DNA of 64,000 bases, taken from positions 1 through 64,000 of the forward strand of contig NZ_PZJH01000006.1 in assembly GCF_003259695.1 (NCBI RefSeq), in the 5' to 3' direction. The stretch comes from Macrococcus epidermidis. Its GTDB lineage: Bacteria > Bacillota > Bacilli > Staphylococcales > Staphylococcaceae. Below the pieces are notes generated by a model. That model made no database searches, was not told the DNA's origin, and worked only from the letters and a program-made list of their open reading frames with translations. This document shows positions 59,831 to 64,000 of this stretch, piece by piece. The position numbers and the translations under genes are program-made. The number at the start of each line of letters is the position of its first letter. Position 1 is the first letter of the stretch.

Positions 59831-60991
59831 TCATTCATAAAGAACATTTGTTTCTTTAATGCGTTCAATAAATTCATCCACTTGAGCATCATCTACTGCA
59901 AGTGAAACACGAATGTATTGATCACCTAAACTTCCAAACGGAAGTCCCGGTGTTGTAAGCATACTTTGTGACTTTAGTAAGAAATCTACATATTCTTCAC
60001 TATTAAATTCATCCGGCACTTTTATCCAGATAAATATGCCACCTTGCATCGGCTCAAACGGAATATCTGCTTCAATTAAAGCTTGAGTCACTTTATCTCG
60101 ACGTCTTTTAAATAATTCATTCTGTTCATTTAAAAACGATTCACCAAGTTCTAATGCCGCTACAGCACCGTCCTGAATGGCACCCCACATACCCACCTGC
60201 GTGTGATCCTGGAAATAGTTCAAGTTCTCGATAATTTCTGCATTACCTACAGCAAATCCCACGCGTACACCAGACATATTAAAACCTTTAGATAATGAAT
60301 AGATTTCAATCGCCACATCCTTAGCACCTGGTGATTGCAAGATGCTAGGATTTTTTGCATCAAACCCAAATGCAGCATATGCAAAGTCATGCACAATTTT
60401 TGTATCTGTGTCTTTAAAACGATTGATCGTCGCATCAAAGAATGCTTTTGTTGCAACTGCACCAGTAGGGTTACTTGGATAATTTAAATAGATTAGTTTT
60501 GTGTTATTAAGTTTTGCTTCATCTACTTTATCGAAATCAGGTAAATAATGTTCTTCCGGATACAGTTTCAGCTCATAATGTTCCCCTCTAGCAAGTTTCA
60601 CACCCGCTAAATAATCCGTGTATCCCGGATTTGGTAATAATACACCATCTCCCGGCTCAATCACACATGTCGGTAGATGCACTAACCCACTTTTCGTACC
60701 ATATAAAATACAAATTTCTTTGTCCTGGTCTAATTCAACATCATATACGTCTTTATAGAACTTTTTAATTGCAGCTTTAAATGTTTCTTTCCCTCTAAAC
60801 ACACCGTATTTATTATTCTGTGGATTTTGAATACTTTCAGTCAGTGCTTGAATTACGCTATCAGGTACTGGTTTATCAGGTATCCCTACCGCCATATTTA
60901 TGAGGGGTTTACTTCCAACATCAAGTTTACGTCCCATCGTCTTACCAAAATAACTTTCCGGAATTGTTTCTAATATTTTTGTGTATGCCAT
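59831..60991 (-). CDS. PLP-dependent class I/II aminotransferase
   Basis: A 386-residue enzyme. The PLP-lysine lies in SLSKGFNMSGVRVGF; other blocks are LNYPSNPTGAV, the HDFAYAAFGF segment and RVSLAVDDAQVDEFIERIK. It is related to LL-diaminopimelate/methionine-type aminotransferases. It lies 11 bases after metQ, so it is likely under the SAM riboswitch and may work in methionine salvage; that role is inferred from context. Confidence 0.82.
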   Translation of the reverse strand: MAYTKILETIPESYFGKTMGRKLDVGSKPLINMAVGIPDKPVPDSVIQALTESIQNPQNNKYGVFRGKETFKAAIKKFYKDVYDVELDQDKEICILYGTKSGLVHLPTCVIEPGDGVLLPNPGYTDYLAGVKLARGEHYELKLYPEEHYLPDFDKVDEAKLNNTKLIYLNYPSNPTGAVATKAFFDATINRFKDTDTKIVHDFAYAAFGFDAKNPSILQSPGAKDVAIEIYSLSKGFNMSGVRVGFAVGNAEIIENLNYFQDHTQVGMWGAIQDGAVAALELGESFLNEQNELFKRRRDKVTQALIEADIPFEPMQGGIFIWIKVPDEFNSEEYVDFLLKSQSMLTTPGLPFGSLGDQYIRVSLAVDDAQVDEFIERIKETNVLYE

Positions 60992-61002
60992 TACACTGCC
61001 TC

Positions 61003-61845
61003 CTACGGTTTATCAAATCCAACGAATGATTCATCTATTACTTTATCAAAGGCTTTAGATGTTATTACTTTATTAATATCTTTTGTTAATTGACTATTTT
61101 CATTTTTCTTGTTAACAACGATACGATTTCGATAATGTTCATCCATCTTCTCTAACTGTAATGCTGATTTTAAATCAATTTTAGAAGCTAATGCAAAGTT
61201 ACCAGGAACAGCTGATAATCCTATACTATCTTTGCTACGTGGTAATTGCGCCGCTTCTACTGCAACAAACTTTAAATTTTTCTTGTTGTTAATGACATCG
61301 CGTTCTGAAATAGTAAGTTCGTTTGTCCTCGGTTTAATATCTATAAGATGTGCTAATTTTAATGTCTTAAAAGCACGTGCTGCATTGACTGGATCATTTG
61401 GAATTGCAATTTCTGCACCATTAGGTACTTCATCAAATGATTTATATTTACCAGAATAAATACCCATCGGCGCAGTTGGAACTTGTCCTGTCGCAACAAG
61501 ATTCGTCTTATTTTGGGCATTGAACTGTTTCATAAATTCAATGTGCTGATATAAATTCGCATCTAAATCACCTTTTGCTAATGATTTATTCGGTTGAATG
61601 TAATCAGAGTATTCAACGAGCGCTACTGTATAGCCTAATTTTTCAAGACCAGGCTGAATTGCTTTCTTTACCATATCAGCATAAGGTCCACTCGTTGCAC
61701 CAATACTAACTTTGCCTTTATCTTTACTTTGCGTACTTTTTACATCCGCATTTTGACGCTCAAACGGATTACCTTTATCTAATAATATCCCGGATAACAA
61801 TATAACGATGATGCCTGACAATATAAAAATAACTATATTCTTCAT
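61003..61845 (-). CDS. metQ: methionine ABC transporter substrate-binding protein MetQ (no lipobox Cys)
   Basis: A 280-residue NlpA/MetQ family protein: VSIGATSGPYADMVKKAIQP, ANLYQHIEFMKQF, IPNDPVNAARAFK. It binds methionine outside the membrane for MetNI. The N terminus has a hydrophobic stretch (VIFILSGIIVILLSGILL) but no cysteine anywhere, so it cannot be lipidated and is probably held by an uncleaved membrane anchor. It lies 85 bases after metI. Confidence 0.88.
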   Translation of the reverse strand: MKNIVIFILSGIIVILLSGILLDKGNPFERQNADVKSTQSKDKGKVSIGATSGPYADMVKKAIQPGLEKLGYTVALVEYSDYIQPNKSLAKGDLDANLYQHIEFMKQFNAQNKTNLVATGQVPTAPMGIYSGKYKSFDEVPNGAEIAIPNDPVNAARAFKTLKLAHLIDIKPRTNELTISERDVINNKKNLKFVAVEAAQLPRSKDSIGLSAVPGNFALASKIDLKSALQLEKMDEHYRNRIVVNKKNENSQLTKDINKVITSKAFDKVIDESFVGFDKP

Positions 61846-61930
61846 ATTCTTCCTTCTTTCGTTGCTTTAATTTTTTCGTTCTTTATTATTTTCGTTTATA
61901 TTTTTTATTTTAATCTTTCGTTTTTACTTA

Positions 61931-62593
61931 TTATCTTTTATCTACACGTTTACTGATAAAGTCACCAGTTATTTGAATCAATTGTACAAGTATAATGAGT
62001 ATAATGACTGTTACAATCATCGTAACGTTGTCATAACGATAGTATCCATATCGAATGGCAAGGTCACCAATACCTCCGCCACCGATAACACCAGCAGTTG
62101 CACTATAAGCTAGTATGCTAATAATCGCTAAAGTAATTGCCTGAAAAATCCCTGACATACTTTCTGGAATTAACACGTCCATAATAATTTGTTTAAGTGA
62201 TGCACCAGTAGCTACACATGCTTCAATGACACCTTTATCGACTTCCTTTAAAGATGTTTCAATAAGTCTAGCAAATAAAGGTACAGCGGCAAGCGTTAAA
62301 GCGACACTTGCAACATAAGGACCATGGGACTGCCCAACAATCTTGGTAGCAAATGGCAGTATCGCTACCATCAAAATGATAAACGGAAACGAACGGATGA
62401 TATTGACGATAAATCCTAATATCGAGTTAAGTGGTCCATTCGGTAAAAGCAATTGATTGCGTGTTAAATAAAGAAGGATACCAAGTGGCAATCCAATAAG
62501 AACAGAGAGTGTAATTGCAATACTAGACATTAAAATCGTTTCTAAAAATGCTTTATATAATTCTGGTAGAAGTGTTTGAAATTTATCGCTCAT
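61931..62593 (-). CDS. metI: methionine ABC transporter permease MetI
   Basis: A 220-residue permease with five membrane segments and the EAA loop VDKGVIEACVATGASLKQII. The GYYRYDNVTMIVTVIILI end is typical of MetI. It abuts metN with no gap and completes the MetNIQ importer. Confidence 0.93.
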   Translation of the reverse strand: MSDKFQTLLPELYKAFLETILMSSIAITLSVLIGLPLGILLYLTRNQLLLPNGPLNSILGFIVNIIRSFPFIILMVAILPFATKIVGQSHGPYVASVALTLAAVPLFARLIETSLKEVDKGVIEACVATGASLKQIIMDVLIPESMSGIFQAITLAIISILAYSATAGVIGGGGIGDLAIRYGYYRYDNVTMIVTVIILIILVQLIQITGDFISKRVDKR

Positions 62594-63604
62594 TTATGCC
62601 ACCCTCTCGATTCCGTTCGATTTCTTTATGTATTCATTTATAGCAATTCTTTCTTGAATATCACCTGTAACTTCGAAAGTTAATATACCTATCGGTTGAT
62701 TCTGTATGTATTCAATCCTACCTTGAATAATCGAGATATCGCAGTTAAATTTCTTATATAAATTATTGATAAAGGCACTTTCTGCACTATCTCCAATAAA
62801 CTTAACCGTAATAATTTCTTTATGTTCATCATTTAATTTCGTATATTGATCTGGTAATTCCAGATGATAGATATCATTTACAAAGTGTCTTGTTAAATCA
62901 CTTTGTGGATTAGAAAACACAGTAAATACATCTGCATGTTCCACGATTTCTCCATTATCCATTACGGCCACTTCATCACAAATTTCTTTTATGACATCCA
63001 TCTCATGCGTAATTACAACGACAGTAATCCCTAATTTCTGATTAATATCGCGAATCAAGTTTAATATACTTTTTGTTGTCTCTGGATCTAGCGCACTCGT
63101 CGCTTCATCACACAACAATATTTCCGGATCATTGGCAAGCGCACGTGCAATTCCGACACGTTGCTTTTGTCCTCCAGACAACTCTCTTGGATAACTATCA
63201 CGGCGATGGGTTAGTCCTACAAGATTAAGTAATTCAGTAATGCGAGCATCATACTGTTTCTTAGGGAAATGTGCTGCTTTTAAACTGAATGCGATGTTTT
63301 CCGCTACTGTCTTAGATTGGATTAAATTAAACTGCTGGAAAATCATCCCTATGTTTAATCGTTCTTTTTGTAGTTTCTGTTTGTTTAACGTAGTAATATC
63401 TACATCATTGACAAGCACTTGGCCACTCGTAGGTCTCTCGAGTAAATTTATTGTTCTGAGCAAAGTACTTTTTCCAGCACCACTATAACCAATAAGTCCA
63501 AATATCTTTCCGGTTGGAATCGTTAAATAAATATCTTTCAACGCTTGTGTCGTCTTACCGTTCCTTCTGTATGTCTTATTGACATCAATAAACTGTATCG
63601 CCAA
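62594..63604 (-). CDS. metN: methionine ABC transporter ATPase MetN
   Basis: A 336-residue ATPase: Walker A GYSGAGKSTLLR, signature LSGGQKQRVGI, Walker B LLCDEATSALDP. The C terminus has the NIL domain that senses methionine (ITVKFIGDSAESAFINNLY). First gene of metNIQ, directly downstream of the SAM riboswitch. Confidence 0.94.
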   Translation of the reverse strand: MAIQFIDVNKTYRRNGKTTQALKDIYLTIPTGKIFGLIGYSGAGKSTLLRTINLLERPTSGQVLVNDVDITTLNKQKLQKERLNIGMIFQQFNLIQSKTVAENIAFSLKAAHFPKKQYDARITELLNLVGLTHRRDSYPRELSGGQKQRVGIARALANDPEILLCDEATSALDPETTKSILNLIRDINQKLGITVVVITHEMDVIKEICDEVAVMDNGEIVEHADVFTVFSNPQSDLTRHFVNDIYHLELPDQYTKLNDEHKEIITVKFIGDSAESAFINNLYKKFNCDISIIQGRIEYIQNQPIGILTFEVTGDIQERIAINEYIKKSNGIERVA

Positions 63605-63638
63605 TCTATTCCCTCCACTTACTTATCCAAAGAAAAAA

Positions 63639-63785
63639 ACGTCATTGCTTAATAGCAATGACGTAATATATGAGTCACTTATCTATCAAGCATAATAGCT
63701 TGTTGGATTTAGCACAGTACTCGTAAGAGCCCGCTGCTGAGACGTCATAGGGCCAATTCCCTCAGTCTCTCTGGATAAGATATTT
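63639..63785 (-). promoter_or_regulatory. SAM-I riboswitch with terminator upstream of metN
   Basis: On the minus strand the S-box core is clear: CTTATCCAGAGAGACTGAG (P1/P2 side), GGGAATTGGCCCTATGA, CGTCTCAGCAGCGGGCTC and TGTGCTAAATCCAAC. It is followed by the hairpin ACGTCATTGC/GCAATGACGT and TTTTTTTC (63632-63665), a terminator. High SAM would switch off metNIQ and the aminotransferase. Confidence 0.92.
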
Positions 63786-63848
63786 AATTTTTAATATGGT
63801 ATTTATATTAGTACTCAAATTTTCAATTGTCAATGAATTCTTTAGTTT

Positions 63849-64000
63849 TTATTTATTTACAACGGTTACGCGCTCTGTTGTTGTATTACTTTTCGTAAAT
63901 TTATTACGCATTTTCATCAATAATTCATATACAATCGGAACTACAATTAATGTTAATAACGTGGATGATACTAAACCACCGATTACCGTTACAGCAAGCG
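63849..64000 (-). CDS. RND-type efflux transporter, C-terminal end (partial)
   Basis: The minus strand encodes LAVTVIGGLVSSTLLTLIVV, then PIVYELLMKMRNKF and a polar tail ending TVVNK before TAA at 63849-63851. GGLVSSTLLTL-VVP-Y is the last membrane helix of AcrB/SwrC-type RND pumps. The rest lies beyond the window. It is read on the same strand as metNIQ but lies upstream of the riboswitch. Confidence 0.82.
   Translation of the reverse strand, partial: LAVTVIGGLVSSTLLTLIVVPIVYELLMKMRNKFTKSNTTTERVTVVNK

Overview
The window looks like chromosomal DNA of a low-GC Staphylococcaceae member, most likely a Macrococcus/Macrococcoides species or a close relative. The S10-spc-alpha ribosomal proteins, SecY, RpoA, TopB and the SE1832-family small protein are all staphylococcus-like but diverged. 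From memory, the 3' end of rpsI is the known insertion point of Macrococcus resistance islands, and that is what is seen here. No tRNA, rRNA or CRISPR was found.

Region 1 (1-690) is a chromosomal flank: the last codons of an IS3-family transposase, a DUF488 gene and the distal rpsI-type terminator. Region 2 (691-25760) is a stack of islands placed downstream of rpsI, which lies on the minus strand. Five copies of the rpsI 3' end (att A 691-750, B 4605-4655, C 4909-4970, D 9833-9895, E 25701-25760) cut it into four elements. Element I holds a peptide-resistance-type ABC transporter with a two-component system. Element II is about 300 bp with no cargo. Element III holds a second ABC/two-component module. 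Element IV (15.8 kb) is the only one with an integrase. It also carries a regulator, an excisionase-like gene, a replication protein, an oriT-like or iteron-rich region and defence cargo: an intact DUF262/DUF1524 protein, a dead type ISP restriction enzyme, an acetyltransferase/phosphotransferase/nucleotidyltransferase trio, and a retron. The retron has an HNH gene, a phosphoribosyltransferase-like effector, a folded ncRNA with matching a1/a2 ends, and a reverse transcriptase with NAxxH, YADD and VTG motifs. It is the most interesting system in the window.

Region 3 (25701-44620) is core genome on the minus strand: rpsJ to rplQ in the usual S10-spc-alpha order, with secY, adk, infA and rpoA, followed by the cobalt/vitamin-type ECF energizing module (ecfA1, ecfA2, ecfT), truA, rplM and rpsI.

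Region 4 (44859-64000) is ordinary housekeeping and accessory metabolism: a purine permease (frameshifted), a PepSY lipoprotein, a DASS transporter, topB, a HAD phosphatase with an acetyltransferase, a glucose uptake and dehydrogenase pair behind a SigB-type promoter, an AEC transporter, a phosphatase, a YbaK deacylase, a GyrI-like protein, an MFS exporter, an aminotransferase next to a SAM-riboswitch-controlled metNIQ methionine importer, and the tail of an RND exporter.

Three genes (a response regulator, an ABC permease and the purine permease) each carry a single-base frameshift; two lie in homopolymers, so sequencing error must be excluded.
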